This document shows positions 23,441 through 34,989 of a stretch of 64,000 bases of DNA, in pieces. Numbering within the stretch: the first letter of the stretch is position 1; each line of letters opens with the position of its first letter. This DNA comes from Liopterus haemorrhoidalis (Eukaryota > Arthropoda > Insecta > Coleoptera > Dytiscidae). The position numbers were made by a program, and so were the translations under genes. The stretch is from contig OZ020611.1 of the NCBI GenBank assembly GCA_963971575.1, positions 180,918,071 through 180,982,070 of the forward strand, written 5' to 3'. The notes under the pieces are model-generated. The model searched no databases. It was not told where the DNA came from and worked only from the letters and a program-made list of their open reading frames with translations.

Positions 23441-24339
23441 CAGTGTTTCTTAACCGTATTGAAAGAATCGCCCCCTTTACCACAGTAAAATTATCCAGCG
23501 CCCCCCCCCCCCCCCCCCCCCAACAAAAAACAAAATTTAAAATTTACACATTTCTCTATGTAGGTATGTATTTTATGCACTGAATTTCCTACTACAAATA
23601 AAAAATGATGAGAAATAGAAATAATACACGTTATTATTTTTATAAACATTATGAATATATTGCCTTTTATGTCATATTAACTTATATCACATACAACATT
23701 ATAATATAATAAAAGCATTATAATCACATTGATTGAATATTATTTTGGCTTCACAGTCATTTTGTAACTCAATAAACTGCTCTTAATTTTTGACTGACAC
23801 TTTCTACTTCTGATAAAAATGGATTAATTAATAAAGCTGGTATCACAAGTTCCTGCAAATTTTTGAATCGTATTATCATATCTTTGATAAGGGCGTCAAT
23901 GTGGTTACAGTATGTTTCCAAATCAGAATCCTTGAGCGTATCTTCTTTTAATTGTTGTAAAGAAGGAAATATGGTATTCTCGCCGAGAAAGATTATTTTT
24001 ATATTAGTAAGTTGAGTTTATTGATAAAGCTCAATACAACTCATTTGGCTTTAATAAGGCTGATATTGTTTCCTTGAAGATTTAGAAGATTTTCGTTAAT
24101 CTTTTCGAATATATCCGAAAGATAGGCCACATCATTTCATAGTAATTTCAATTCACTCCATATGTTTTCATTGTTTACATCTTTTATTTCAGCAAATGAG
24201 CATACCTTATTTTTCTATATTGACACAATGCCCACTCAATCTTCTGCAGCGCCCCCTAAATGCTAAAAATTTAAAAACGCCCCGCCAGACCTCCAAAACG
24301 CCCACAAAGGGGCGCTGGCGCCCCGGTTAAGAATCACTG
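23441..24339 (-). mobile_element. hAT element with ZBED-type transposase relic, 899 bp
   Basis: Ends CAGTGTTTCTTAACCG and reverse complement CAGTGATTCTTAACCG. It is flanked by a perfect 8-bp duplication CTCTAAAT (23433-23440, 24340-24347). On the minus strand about 24180-24060 reads NDVAYLSDIFEKINENLLNL then QGNNISLIKAK, resembling transposase-derived ZBED5-like hAT proteins. Further matching residues with stops continue toward 23750. A pure C tract of about 22 bp lies near the left end (23499-23521). Inserted in the LINE downstream of the Tigger. Confidence 0.9.
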
Positions 24340-25445
24340 CTCTAAATATAAATATCGAAATATTGATATTAGTAGCATTGATGTAAACATTAATAATCAG
24401 CGTGTATAAATAGTTAAAGAATTTAAATATCTTGGTTTTATGATAGATTGTCACTTGAATTTTGATTGCCATTTTGATTATGTAAAAAAACAAATATCAA
24501 AAAAACTTCATTTAATTAGTAGATATTCTACCAAGTTATCATCAGGTACTCTTGTTAATATCTATAAATCTATTATGCAACCACATTTTGATTACTGTGC
24601 CAGTTTGTTGTACTCATTGAACAGAGGTTCGGTGAATCAGTTACAGAAACTACAAAACAGGGGTTTGCGAATAATTCTTAAACTTCCCAGGTTCACTCCC
24701 CGGGAGATATTATATTCATCGCTTAATTGGTTTTCTGTGGCTGATCGTCTTGAATTTTGTTCAATGATATTTATATATAAGCTGGTCAATGGACTGCTCC
24801 CTAGTTATCTTAATAAATACATAACATACAATAATGATGTACATAAGTACCCAATACGTGAATGTCATAATTTAAGAGTTAAATTAATAAAGAGGCAAAA
24901 TAACTGCAACCAGATTTTAAATAAAGGTTTTAATAAATATAATAACTTGCCTTTACATATTAAGAAATGCTCAAGTGTTAAATTATTTAAGAGTAAACTC
25001 ATTACATATTTTAGGAAATGATGTATATCACATATTTATTTTTATTTTATGTAATTTATTTAATATATATATTTTTTTTTATTTTTAATTAAGTATTTTT
25101 AGATAAGTCTGTGTTGTTACATTTTATGTCGCATTTTTAAGAATTTTCTGATTTTATCATGTCTGATTTTACCAATTTTTATGTAACATGTATTTTTATC
25201 TTATTTTAATATTTTATTTTTTTTTTATTTTGATGTATTTGTAATTTGCTTTTTATGTAAGATTATTTTTAACGAAATATGTATGTTTTTATCACTTTTT
25301 ATACTATTTTTATATTGCTTACATGTTTTTTTTTTTAAATTTTGATTTTTAATAGTTTTAATTTGTTTGTAATATGCATGTTTTATTACTTATGTTTGTA
25401 TATTAGGCTCATCCTATTTAAATAAAGTATTATTATTATTATTAT

Positions 25446-25648
25446 TAATAAAAAATATTAATAAAGTAATGGGGAAAAACAATTTATTGCAGAAATCATC
25501 TATGTGCTAGTTTGAAAACATTTTTCTTTAAAATATGAAAAAGCATTATAACTTCATAAGTATTTTTTTAAATTAGTGATTTTTTATATTTTTTTCTCAT
25601 CTAAAAAAATTCTTAGCAATGTATATAGATAGATATTCTCAAAATACA
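25446..25648. other. No recognised feature
   Basis: AT-rich spacer between the LINE tail and a mariner. Confidence 0.4.
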
Positions 25649-25651
25649 ATA

Positions 25652-26430
25652 CGAGGTCTGTGCAGAAAATAACGGAACATTTTGAATTACGCACCAACAG
25701 GGATATTTAGTGATATGCGGTTGACAGCATTGCGTTGTGCATAACTTCCTCTGTAATCACATGCTCTTAGATTGTTGATATCTCGTTTAGTTTTCGTGAT
25801 ATTGTTATTTGAGTGCAACGTGTTTAAGTGTTAGTGGCGATTTTTGAAATGTGCAATTTTCTGGATGCCGTAGGATGTCGTAGATGTCTTAGCCGTAAAC
25901 CTAGCTTTCGTCTCCCGTTATGACCCTCTGCATCGTCACTGGCTTGTTTAAAGAGTTGGCGACAAACGTACGCTCCATTTTCTCTCTGTTCTTCGGTCAT
26001 CAAACGAGGAACAAATTTTGCTGCAATCGAGTTGCAGCAAAATGCATATTCATTTTTTCAGTCAAAATTTCACGGCATGACCCAGTTTTGATGCTAACCT
26101 CTTCTGCAATTTCATTTGCATTTGCATTCAGCCGGCAATTTGCACGCACCAGATCGTTGATTTTCTGACCGTGGGAGTCATCAGTTGAAATCAAATGCCT
26201 TCCTGGTCGAGGATCATCTTTAATTGACTGACGACCACTTTTAAATCGTGAAAACTATTCGTAATATTGCGTACGACTCAGAGCATCACCTCCTATGATT
26301 GTTTCAAAAGTTGAAATATTTTTGTGAAAGTTTTCCCCAGTTTCACGCAAAATTTTACGTTGCATAGTTGCTGCAGAAAATCGTATCCTTCAAAAATAGC
26401 CACTAACACGTTGCACTCAAATAACAATAG
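25652..26430 (-). mobile_element. Rearranged mariner-like element
   Basis: The left end CGAGGTCTGTGCAGAAAATAACGG resembles a mariner terminal repeat, preceded by TA. The minus strand from about 26330 to 25900 encodes mariner transposase: SRTQYYE, FSRFKSGRQSIKDDPRPGRH, then STDDSHGQKINDLVRANCR, TGSCREILTEKMNMH and, past a frameshift, a relic of the region before GDETW. The 5' leader is present twice: ATTTGAGTGCAACGTGTT occurs in plus orientation at about 25812 and in reverse complement at about 26420. The element thus carries two inverted 5' ends and lacks its 3' end. Confidence 0.75.
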
Positions 26431-27090
26431 TTTTGGAGAAGGTTTCGCAGGAGTTTTGGAATTTGGTGGGATGAATAGGTCTTCAAGTGCTGTTTTCGAG
26501 GTAAGATTTTGTGACTATATTTTTTGGCTGGAGCTCTGAAAAACGTGCAGAAAAATGTTGCTTTTTGCAAATATTTCTATACTGAAAAAATATGTCTATA
26601 CTGAATTAAAGAGGAATAAATTCTTTATTAACAAGCGTACACTCTTCTTTTGATTTTACTGAATATTTCATTGAATATCCTGGGACCATTTTGTTGAGTA
26701 TATATAAAACAATGACAGAGGTATTACTTTTTTTTTTTGTTATACGTAAATTATTAACCTTTTTGGTTAAAATGTAGTAAAGTATTGCATTGTAAAATAT
26801 TATTGCATTGATACACAACTTTAATTGGGCTAATATTTGGAAAAAATAAAGTAGTGTGCACCTTAAAACTATGTAGTTTGGTTGGTAAAAGTTTAGGACA
26901 GAAGAAGTATTGGTCGTACTTTACTACATTTTTCCCATTTTTTATTATAGAAATATCACGATACTATAGAAATTTCGGTAGAATTTCGGTGTAGGACACT
27001 GAACACTGCGCATGCGTCACACACTCGTCATGCGTTCAGAACTTTGGTGTAAATCCCAGAATAATGTTCAGTTCTTGAACAGTATTCAAG
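26431..27090. other. No recognised feature
   Basis: AT-rich. 26431-26560 may be displaced mariner leader; otherwise nothing supported. Confidence 0.35.
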
Positions 27091-27091
27091 C

Positions 27092-27126
27092 TAAAGCCTA
27101 GCCTAACCTAACATAACCTAACCTAA
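27092..27126. repeat. Short CCTAA-type (TTAGG telomere-like) run
   Basis: About six near-perfect pentamers (CCTAG CCTAA CCTAA CATAA CCTAA CCTAA CC). TTAGG is the usual insect telomere unit; this short run is interstitial. Confidence 0.7.
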
Positions 27127-27925
27127 CCAAAAATGTAATATGTCCTAATGTTAATGTGATATGTTCTGCCCTTTGTATAGAGTTTTCAGTGTCCTTTATC
27201 CAAGCCCACCCGAAATTGTATTGTTAAATGTTATTGTAAATCCGTTGTGTACAATATAAAGTCCACGGCCCGAGACTACTTTTTAAACGGACCGTACGAA
27301 ATAGGTCTTCGGGGGGAAGATCCATTTCTTCAAGTGATTTCTGAATTTACAAACCATCGTTTTCAAGAAATTTTCTGAATTTTACTCTACTTTTCTCAAG
27401 TGATGTTATGAATTACCCACCCCCTCCCCCAACAAGAATTTTATTTTAATATTTTGCCACAGGTCTAACTCAATCCGGCTCTTGAAACAATCTAGCATAA
27501 ATATAACGACTATGGAAAAAGGTTTAATACCGCTGGTCTACGAACACATAAAATATATACCTACTGTATATACCTACATATATAGCATGTGCATATGAAT
27601 GTGCTTCCATATTGTACATATAAACATCCTACATAACAATGACTTGCATTATAAAATCATCAAAAATTTCTACAACTACCTTTCCAATCGCTCCAATTCT
27701 GGTCTCCATGGAGCACACACACCAAAGTCCACACTATTATGTATCTTTTCAAATATTTTCTACACTTTTATCACTTAAAAATAACAAAAATTGCCAGAAA
27801 AATGCAAATGCCATTTGTAAAAATCACGTGTCACTACAGATTAACATTGCTAACACTGATAAAGCTCATTACGGAATATAGTCATTAAAAATTAGTAAAT
27901 AAGGAATAGAATTGCTTAAAATAAT
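27127..27925. other. No recognised feature
   Basis: Mixed sequence; an 80-codon frame at 27639-27881 shows no domain. Confidence 0.35.
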
Positions 27926-27929
27926 TTTT

Positions 27930-28800
27930 AATGAGACTCAATACATATGTATGTATTTTATCTACGGATGCGCTAAGGATGCTTGGCTTTATCATACGTC
28001 AAACCAAAGAATTTACTAATATCCATGCTATCAAGTTGTTATACTTTTCACTTGTGAGAAGTCATCTTAAATACGCCAGCACTATATGGTCCCCTCAGCA
28101 AGTTACTTTTTGTGAAAGGCTTAAGCGCGTTCAAAGTAAATTCAGTAAATACGCTCTATTCAAACTGGGCATTCCGTATGGTGACATGAATCGGGAAGAG
28201 AGATATGCTACGATGAATATCATAGCATGTAGTTGCCACTAATATACCGACGAAATATATGCAATCTCTGTTTGTTGTACAAAATATTTAATGGAGTAAT
28301 TTATGCACCTGACATCCTTTCAAGCTTCCATCTGATAGCTCCTACAAGATCAACGAAGAACCTCAATTTATTGCAAGAACAGCAACATTCAACCAACTAT
28401 GGATGCAATACTTCTACTAATTGGTTATCTAAATTGTTCAATTCCCTCAATGTATGTTGCATAATTAAATAAATTAAAATTAAAATTAAATTGTAATAAT
28501 TTAGATATATTTAATTCATCGTTTAATGTTTTTAAAAATAGAGTAACTCAGTTAGTTAATGTAAAATTTAATTCTGTACTGTTTTGTTTATTATTATTTT
28601 TTTTAATTAATGGCCTTTGCAGCTGTGGCAATTAGCCAGGACAATTTTTATTTGAGAAAATTTCCATGCCTCAACGGGATTCGAACCCGAGACCTTCGCA
28701 ACGCAGAGCACATGTGTTACCACTACGCTACGCCGGTCGGCTCTGTTTTGTTTAAGTATGTATTTTATATTTGTATTACATTGAGCAATTTAGGCTTATT
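27930..28800 (+). pseudogene. LINE RT C-terminal fragment hosting a SINE
   Basis: 27960-28240 reads DALRMLGFIIRQTKEFTNIH, then LLYFSLVRSHLKYASTIWSP and FCERLKRVQSKFSKYAL, the conserved block after the catalytic core in Jockey/CR1-type elements. A frameshift near 28235 leads to NICNLCLLYKIFNGVI and later a tail ending in an ATTAATAAATAAATAA-like 3' end near 28828. A SINE (28591-28742) interrupts the distal part. It is 5'-truncated with stops. Confidence 0.8.
28591..28742 (-). repeat. tRNA-derived SINE, family A, copy 2
   Basis: Minus-strand head with A box (TAGCGTAGTGG) and perfect B box (GGTTCGAATCC), body GGCATGGAAATTTTCTCAAA..GTCCTGGCTAATTGCCACAG, and an A-rich tail. Flanked by a perfect 12-bp duplication CTGTTTTGTTTA (28579-28590, 28743-28754). 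It sits in the LINE relic, so it is younger than that. Confidence 0.92.
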
Positions 28801-28828
28801 GCTTGTAATGCTTGAAAAAATTAATAAA

Positions 28829-29990
28829 TAAATAACCGTCTGAAACGTGTAAAAACCAAAATTGAGTCAAAAAATGTAAATATATATATGTAAATGTATA
28901 CACTGACAGGGATGCCTTAGTTACTACGATTAAATGTCGCCCTATGTTATTATATCTGTCAGAGTGACTTGTATTATAATATTCTGTTCTCATTTAGATT
29001 TTGTGTTATAACCAATGTTATAACCAATTTACAAACAGTGTGCGAAACTTAAGTACATACTTTATATTGTAATAATATGGAGTGCTGTATTTAAAAAATC
29101 TCTTCCACTTTTAAACGTAGTTGAAAGTGACATAACCGTTTTATTAACTTTTATAGTATATGCTATTATATCCTGAAAGACTTGTACTCCTTTATGCATC
29201 TAAAATATTCGTTCGTATTATAAGAAGAACAACGACAGTCCTATGATTTATCCTTATTATGATATGCGTCCGTACAATGCGCAAATGCTTTAAGTTTATG
29301 CAGGGTCATTATAAACAAGGCTGTTCAGTATGAAATACACAAAACCTCAAAACATGGCTAACCCTAACTTATCACATTTCAACTATATCACGTTTATTGT
29401 TGAATTATCCAGTTGAAATAAGACTTATGTTAAAAAAAGAAAAAATTTAAGCGCTAGATCATTTGGAGTCGCGTTTGATGAATAACGAGTCACCTGTTTG
29501 GACGTGGATCTCATTACTCTCTCAGTTCATAATTAACTGGTACTTTACGGACTTCAACTGGTTGTCAGTACTTCTGTTGACACGAATCATTCATCACTTC
29601 CAAAGTGGACGTGTCATTTAAATCTCAGTTCTTATTTGTTCGTGATCTGTTGACAGGCAGCCATTTATGGAATATCTAAAAAAGTAAATTGCTTGAAAAG
29701 AAGTTCCATTATTTGACAGAACGTTTGTTCAGCATTTAAAAAAATTTGCTGTTTTAACATAAAATATGTTGACAGTTATATTAAATTGTAATTTCTATAT
29801 TTTTTAACTTAAAACTTAATAAACAATATTATTGGATTACTCCATTTTGTTAGTTAAAATTTGTTATAATAGTATTGTTCGAGCCGATTACGTGAATTAT
29901 TAATATTTATATGGGGAGGGGGGTTCTCATTACAACATTATTTTAAGTTTAGTTACCGAATAATATTCGAACAATCTGTGTCGTGTTAAT
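28829..29990. other. No recognised feature
   Basis: AT-rich intergenic sequence with no supported coding frame or repeat. Confidence 0.4.
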
Positions 29991-30535
29991 ATTTGTACTC
30001 AGTTTTGCCTGTACACGATCGCCGTGCAAGTTACCTGCACTGCTACAATGCACGAATGTTTGTTATACATATGTGTATGTATATACATTCGTCTCGTGTC
30101 TTGGTGTACTTTAGTCGATCATTTCGATCACTGCATCATCTGAGCTCGGAGTGTCGTGCTTCTTTAAGTAAAGGTAGAATTAGTCTTGTTCTACCTCAAT
30201 TCATTTTCTCTGCTTTGTTGTTGTGAATGCATTTATGCATGCATTCACATTCGTGTGTGTTTGTACATTTCGCGAATATACGGTGTGGACTTGATCGTAG
30301 CTGTGTGTCCAAACTCTCCATTTTAGACCTGGTGTATTACGAAGCCTACAGCATCTCAAAGGCCTCTTTGCTATGTGACCCTATAAAGTCCATTTGCGTT
30401 ATTTCTCGTTTTTCATTCAGATCGTGAGTCCTGCCTTACGATCGTCGCGAACGTGCTCCTCAGAGCAAGAACCTGGTCACTGTCTCCGTCTGGGAACATT
30501 GCAGGGCTCCGCATGTAACTAGTATCCTGTACAGT
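29991..30535 (+). other. GC-richer island, possible solo LTR
   Basis: Markedly less AT-rich than its surroundings, with two adjacent open frames (29993-30226 and 30227-30427) lacking recognisable domains. Composition and the TGT..ACA-like borders could fit a solo LTR, but I found no second copy or target duplication. Function unknown. Confidence 0.25.
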
Positions 30536-31185
30536 TTATGCAAGGAAATCACTGATTTGTAAACAATTTATAAAAAATAAACTGAAAAAGATAAATAAAA
30601 AATAATGCATTAACAGATTAAACAAATAATACATGTCTTAAAGACATATATTTTTGTTAGATTTTGAGCATTTGAATAGCATGGGTAAAAATTATGCACA
30701 TGAAATTATATAACATATTTAATTGAATTGTTTATTTCAGAAACAACATATCTCCAGTTTACCATATGTTTCAAAAAAATCTAAAAAAAAAAAAAAAATG
30801 CTAAGAAAATTTTCTAGATGATAAAAATAAATCATTAATTTAAAAAATTACATTTTAAATATTGTTTTAGTGATATGCTTTTATAAGAGCAATTTAACAA
30901 ATTAATTCATTAATCCTTTTGTTCCTAGTGGTTTCACCAGGAAACCACTTAAAAAAATATTATATGTTATCCAGTGGCGATGACATAAAACCACTAACGC
31001 TAAATACGTCTGTATGTGAAAATATCATTTTAAAATTTTGCGCTGAGTAAATTGACAAATCAAGCAGTTCAAAATTACAATAAACTATTAAATTTTACAT
31101 AATTAGCGGACTACAATGACTGATAAATAAATGCAAACTACTCTTTTGCATATATTGTGTAAATAATAAGTGAAATACTTCGTTT
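30536..31185. other. No recognised feature
   Basis: AT-rich. TTAATCCTTTTGTTCCTAGTGG near 30910 resembles a piggyBac-like end but has no partner. Confidence 0.35.
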
Positions 31186-31189
31186 ATAG

Positions 31190-31400
31190 GTATCTCTCCC
31201 AACAGCTCCCCAAAATACATCTTATTAAAAACTGCATTAAACAGAGAGGAATAGTTTCTTTTCTCATATTTATTTTTGATGTTTAGTAAATGATTTCAAC
31301 CTTATAGGTAACACTCGCTTTGCCCCCTAAATAATCTTCTTATCAAAAACTGTGTTGAAGAGAAAAGAAAATGGTTTTCCATATACATTTTTGACATTTT
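31190..31400. repeat. Dispersed repeat with ~120-130-bp internal period
   Basis: Units such as AACTGTGTTGAAGAGAAAAGAAAATGGTT and TTTTGATGTTTAGTAAATGATTTCAA..CTCGCTTTGCCCCCTAAATAAT recur tandemly here and in variant form at 13300-13560 and 41200-41440. No coding content. Confidence 0.6.
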
Positions 31401-31419
31401 TTTAACTTTTTTTGCCGCA

Positions 31420-32560
31420 AATATTAAAATTTTAGACCATAACTCAAAAGTGACCATATATTTGTGATCCAAGGCTAAAAATGTAAAAAATAAAAAATAA
31501 AAAAAAAATCAAAAAAAAATTTCCATCCCTAAAATATTGAAATTATGATCAAAAATTTTTTCCTTCTTCTTTTTAACCATAATATAATTTAAAACTAATT
31601 TTGGACTAAGGATTATGAGAAAAATATATAAATAATTTATGCTTTCCAAGTTTTTGAGTTAGAGCCGATTTGGATCAGTTTTTTTGTCTATAATTGTAAA
31701 ACTTTTGTTTGAATTTTAAAATGGACTAAATTTCGTTGATCTGTGACCAAAAATACATAATTATGCCAATTTTTAAGGAAATCAGAGACAAAAATGTTTT
31801 GCTTAAAAATCACAATTTTTTTAAAGTCAACCTCTTTTTCAAAGGTTTGGGATAATTGCCCATACAAAACTTAATAACTGGTTTATTAAACCCCAATTTT
31901 TTTTAGACCAAACAACATAGCAGCATTTTAAAAATTTTAACCGCAGATTTCCATCCCTAACTATATTTTAGTTAGGATTTATAAACATTTTCATAAATCT
32001 TTAAAAAAAAAATAAAATTTACATTTTTTTTTTTTTTTTTGTTTGAAAATATGGCGACCAGTCAATAAGAACCTAGAGATTTAAAAAAATCAATCACAGG
32101 ACTTTATCGCATTTCGTTTTTTAGATACGTTCATGCGAAGATGAAAATTAGTATACGCCATCACGCCATAATAAAATTTGTCATAATTTTAAAATACGCA
32201 AAATGAATAAGGCCTTAAATTTTTTCTAGACCAAATTAACTATGGGGAATCCAAAAGTTTTCACCTCAGGTCGTTTTCTCTAACCGTTTTTGAGTTGTGA
32301 TTTTTTTTAATTCACAATTTTCTGATTATATGAATTATGCCATTAAAAAACTTGTCACAATCTCAAAACGCATTAAAAGATTAAAGCTCCAATTTTTTTC
32401 TAGACTAAATAAACTACGAATAATCCAAAAATTTTAACCGCAGGTTGCCATCTCTAACCATTTTTGAGTTGTGCTTTTTTTTAAATCACAATTTCCACAA
32501 ATAACGTAAATTATTTCAGGATTTCAGAAAAAAATTAATGTGCATCTTGGCACTGAAGAT
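31420..32560. repeat. AT-rich repeat block, direct copy at 33780-34170
   Basis: The block AAATATGGCG..CGCATTTCGTTTTTTAGATACG..GAAGATGAAAATTAGTATACGCC (near 32050-32165) recurs in the same orientation near 33995-34120. Inside, a ~175-bp unit containing CTAGACYAAAT..AACCRTTTTTGAGTTGTG is tandemly duplicated (about 32225-32320 and 32400-32490). Confidence 0.65.
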
Positions 32561-33390
32561 CTTTTTTATCACTCACGTGATTATTTACATCGGCTGACGC
32601 CTCGGAAAATAATATCCACAATTCGTGATAAAACAAACTCGATTTCACTGCTTTGGTACACTATTTTTATTTCATTCTGGTTCCATCTTCTCTAATATAT
32701 TTTTCTGAGTAATGTGTTGTGAGTTGCAATTGGATGCTCATGTGTCGGATCAGGTTTTTGGTTTCAGAGGATTTTCATCCTTATTTTCATTAGTATTTAG
32801 TACATTGATTCTAAAATGCATCTGCATTGATTTCCTGTGTTGATATACCATAATTCGATAGAGTACGCCGCACTGCTATTCACGACAACAATACTAATCA
32901 TTAATTTAGTTAATGTAGTGTTTACAAGCAGGATTGTAAAATACACTGATTTAGTTGTAGCATACAGGCACAACTCATGTGAATGTCATTGTTACATTAG
33001 CGTACAATTGCCCTTGAGGCACTTGTTACTAAATTAACCTCCCTGTGTCAACATACATCTCCTCCTAACACTTCACACCCCCGTGAGCAGTGGAAGCATT
33101 GATGAATGCAAGGCGAACTACTAGTGTCAAGTCATTAGGAACTTCTTACAACCTCCCGGCTTGATGTACAGCTTATGTTTGACTGATCCTAATTATTTGC
33201 TCGATATCATAGCTCTATGAGGTAATATTGTTGTTAAACACTTAATGGAACTCGCTGATGTAGAAAACAAGTATAAACACAACGTTCTGCTCATATGCTA
33301 TTAAATTCATGCATATTGACACGTGAATGGGAAAATCTTTAAAGAAATTGTCGATGTAACATAGTAAAATAAGTTTTACGTAATTAAAAA
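32561..33390. other. No recognised feature
   Basis: Less repetitive sequence; a 66-codon frame at 32837-33037 shows no domain. Confidence 0.35.
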
Positions 33391-33528
33391 TGTGTGACAC
33401 CTAGAATAAGGAATGCTCTGTGACGATTCAACCCCGTTACACATATTACGATTTCTTATTATTTAATTAAATGGAAATATAATGTTTCAATGATACGAGG
33501 TTTGTCTTTTATATTTCGGGGTTTGAAT
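33391..33528 (+). repeat. Direct repeat with solo mariner end, left copy
   Basis: TGTGACACCTAGAATAAGG..CGAGGTTTGTCTTTTATATTTCGGG. The same ~137 bp recurs at 34170-34307, where the terminal repeat leads into a mariner. Here only the terminal repeat remains. Confidence 0.8.
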
Positions 33529-33779
33529 ATGTTATATTTTATGGATTTGTTTATATAATTTATAATTTTTCGTACTTTGTAACGTGGTTTCGCGGCATAA
33601 CCACAAGGAATTATGAAGTTGTGCTAATTTCAGGAAAAAGTAAATGGAGCTTCTTCGAATTAGAAAATATGAAGGAGATAGTGTGAAACGTTCTTTGAAT
33701 ATATTCCTTCTGACCAGAAATCTTATAAAGAACTAGCTGGAGTACCTTAAATTCTTCTCTAAAGGTCTACCCTTTACCC

Positions 33780-34170
33780 CTTTACAATCTTTTCGATTTT
33801 TAGCCATTTTCAAGGGTTTTGGATTACTAACCATACAAAAATTCATAACTGATTTATTAAAGCTCAATTTTTTAAAAAACTAAACAATGTAATTGAATTT
33901 TAAAAATTCAAACAGCAGATTTCTATTTCTAACCATACTTTAGTTAAGATTTATCAAAATTTAAAAAAAAAATTTAAAAAAAATTTTTTTTTGCTTTAAA
34001 ATATGGCGAAGTCAAGTAGGACATAGAAATTTAAAAAATTTAAACCGCAGGAAATTTCAATCGCATTTAGTTTTTGAGATACGTTTATGAGAAGATGAAA
34101 ATTCCTATACGCCATCATGCCGTAATAAAATTTGTCAAATTTTTTCTAGACTAAATAAACTGCGGGGAAT
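33780..34170. repeat. Second copy of the 31.9-32.2 kb repeat block
   Basis: Shares AAAATATGGCG, GATACGTTTATGAGAAGATG and ACGCCATCATGCCGTAATAAAATTTGTCA with the block near 31850-32200, in the same orientation. Confidence 0.65.
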
Positions 34171-34278
34171 ACCTATGTGACACCTAGAATATGGAACATT
34201 CTGTAACGATTCGACCCCGTTACATATATTACGTTTTCTTGTTATTTAATTGAATGGTAATATAATGTTTCAATAATT

Positions 34279-34987
34279 CGAGGATTTCCTTTTATATTTC
34301 GGGATTTAAGATCAAAAACAATTATTTATAAACAAAAGTGGCTTTATTGTTTTTCAAAATATTCTCCATGAAGATCAATACACTTTTGCATGCGTTTGAA
34401 CCAATTTTCGAAGCACTTTTTCCACTCCGATTGAAGCATTTTCCACTCCGATTGTCAAATTATTTGGAAGCGAACAAATCTTTTTGACGGCCAAATGTTC
34501 ATGCAATAGTGAATATATGTTGGTCCCACTAATGCCCAAGGATACCTCAATCTCACAATAAATCACATGACGATCTTAGTAACAGTTCACGCACAGCATC
34601 AATGTTTTCCGGAACAACAACCGATTTTGGACGACCTTCACGAATTTCGTCCTCAAGCGAACTACGGCCACGATTGAAGTCGGCAAACCATCGATAAACA
34701 GTAGTCCTTGATGGTGTTTCATCGCCAAAAGTCAAATTAAGTTCATTGATGCACTGTTGTTGGGTTAATCCAAGTCGAAAATTACAAAAAATAATCGCTC
34801 GAAAATATTCATGATTTCATTCTATTTTTAGCCGAGAGTCAAGTTATTGTAAACAACACAAATAGCGGTCGTCAAAACGTTCTCAGTACGTATACCGTTC
34901 AAAATGTAAAACTTTACGATAGAAGCGTCAGGTGCCAGATGGCAGCACTAGTTTAGCGCAGTTCCGAAATATAAGTGACAACCCTCA
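34279..34987 (-). mobile_element. Internally deleted mariner-like element, 709 bp
   Basis: Left end CGAGGATTTCCTTTTATATTTCGGG, right end the reverse complement of TGAGGGTTGTCACTTATATTTCGG, with TA at 34988-34989 (left site eroded to TT). On the minus strand 34735 down to 34375 encodes an N-terminal mariner domain: PSRTTVYRWFADFNRGRSSL then DEIREGRPKSVVVPENIDAV, LGISGTNIYSLLHEHLAVKK and ICSLPNNL. The tail reads ENWFKRMQKC in minus orientation near 34390-34420. The catalytic centre is missing, so the element is dead. Confidence 0.88.
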
Positions 34988-34989
34988 TA

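Larger units (their letters stand above)
22250..25445 (+). pseudogene. Jockey-type LINE fragment interrupted by two DNA transposons
   Basis: RT starts in motif B (GTCLGSTLFLIYINDI; canonical PQGSVLGP), followed by FADDTLVAIYD, the catalytic motif C (about 22335). It is cut at 22452 by a Tigger and again at 23433 by a hAT. Coding resumes at 24348 in a continuing frame, with a stop near 24408, and from 24440 to 25021 reads FKYLGFMIDCHLNFDCHF (starting just upstream), YKSIMQPHFDYC, LQKLQNRGLRIILKLPR and SVADRLEFCSMIFIYKL, the typical thumb and C-terminal region. The 3' UTR ends in AATAAAG(TATT)ATTATT repeats (about 25423-25447). It is 5'-truncated and dead, but the C-terminal half is well preserved. 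Confidence 0.88.

Noticed and set aside
30227..30427. Host exon pair at 29993-30427
   Set aside because: Two adjacent frames without splice-site support, domains or conserved motifs; kept only as an unassigned island.
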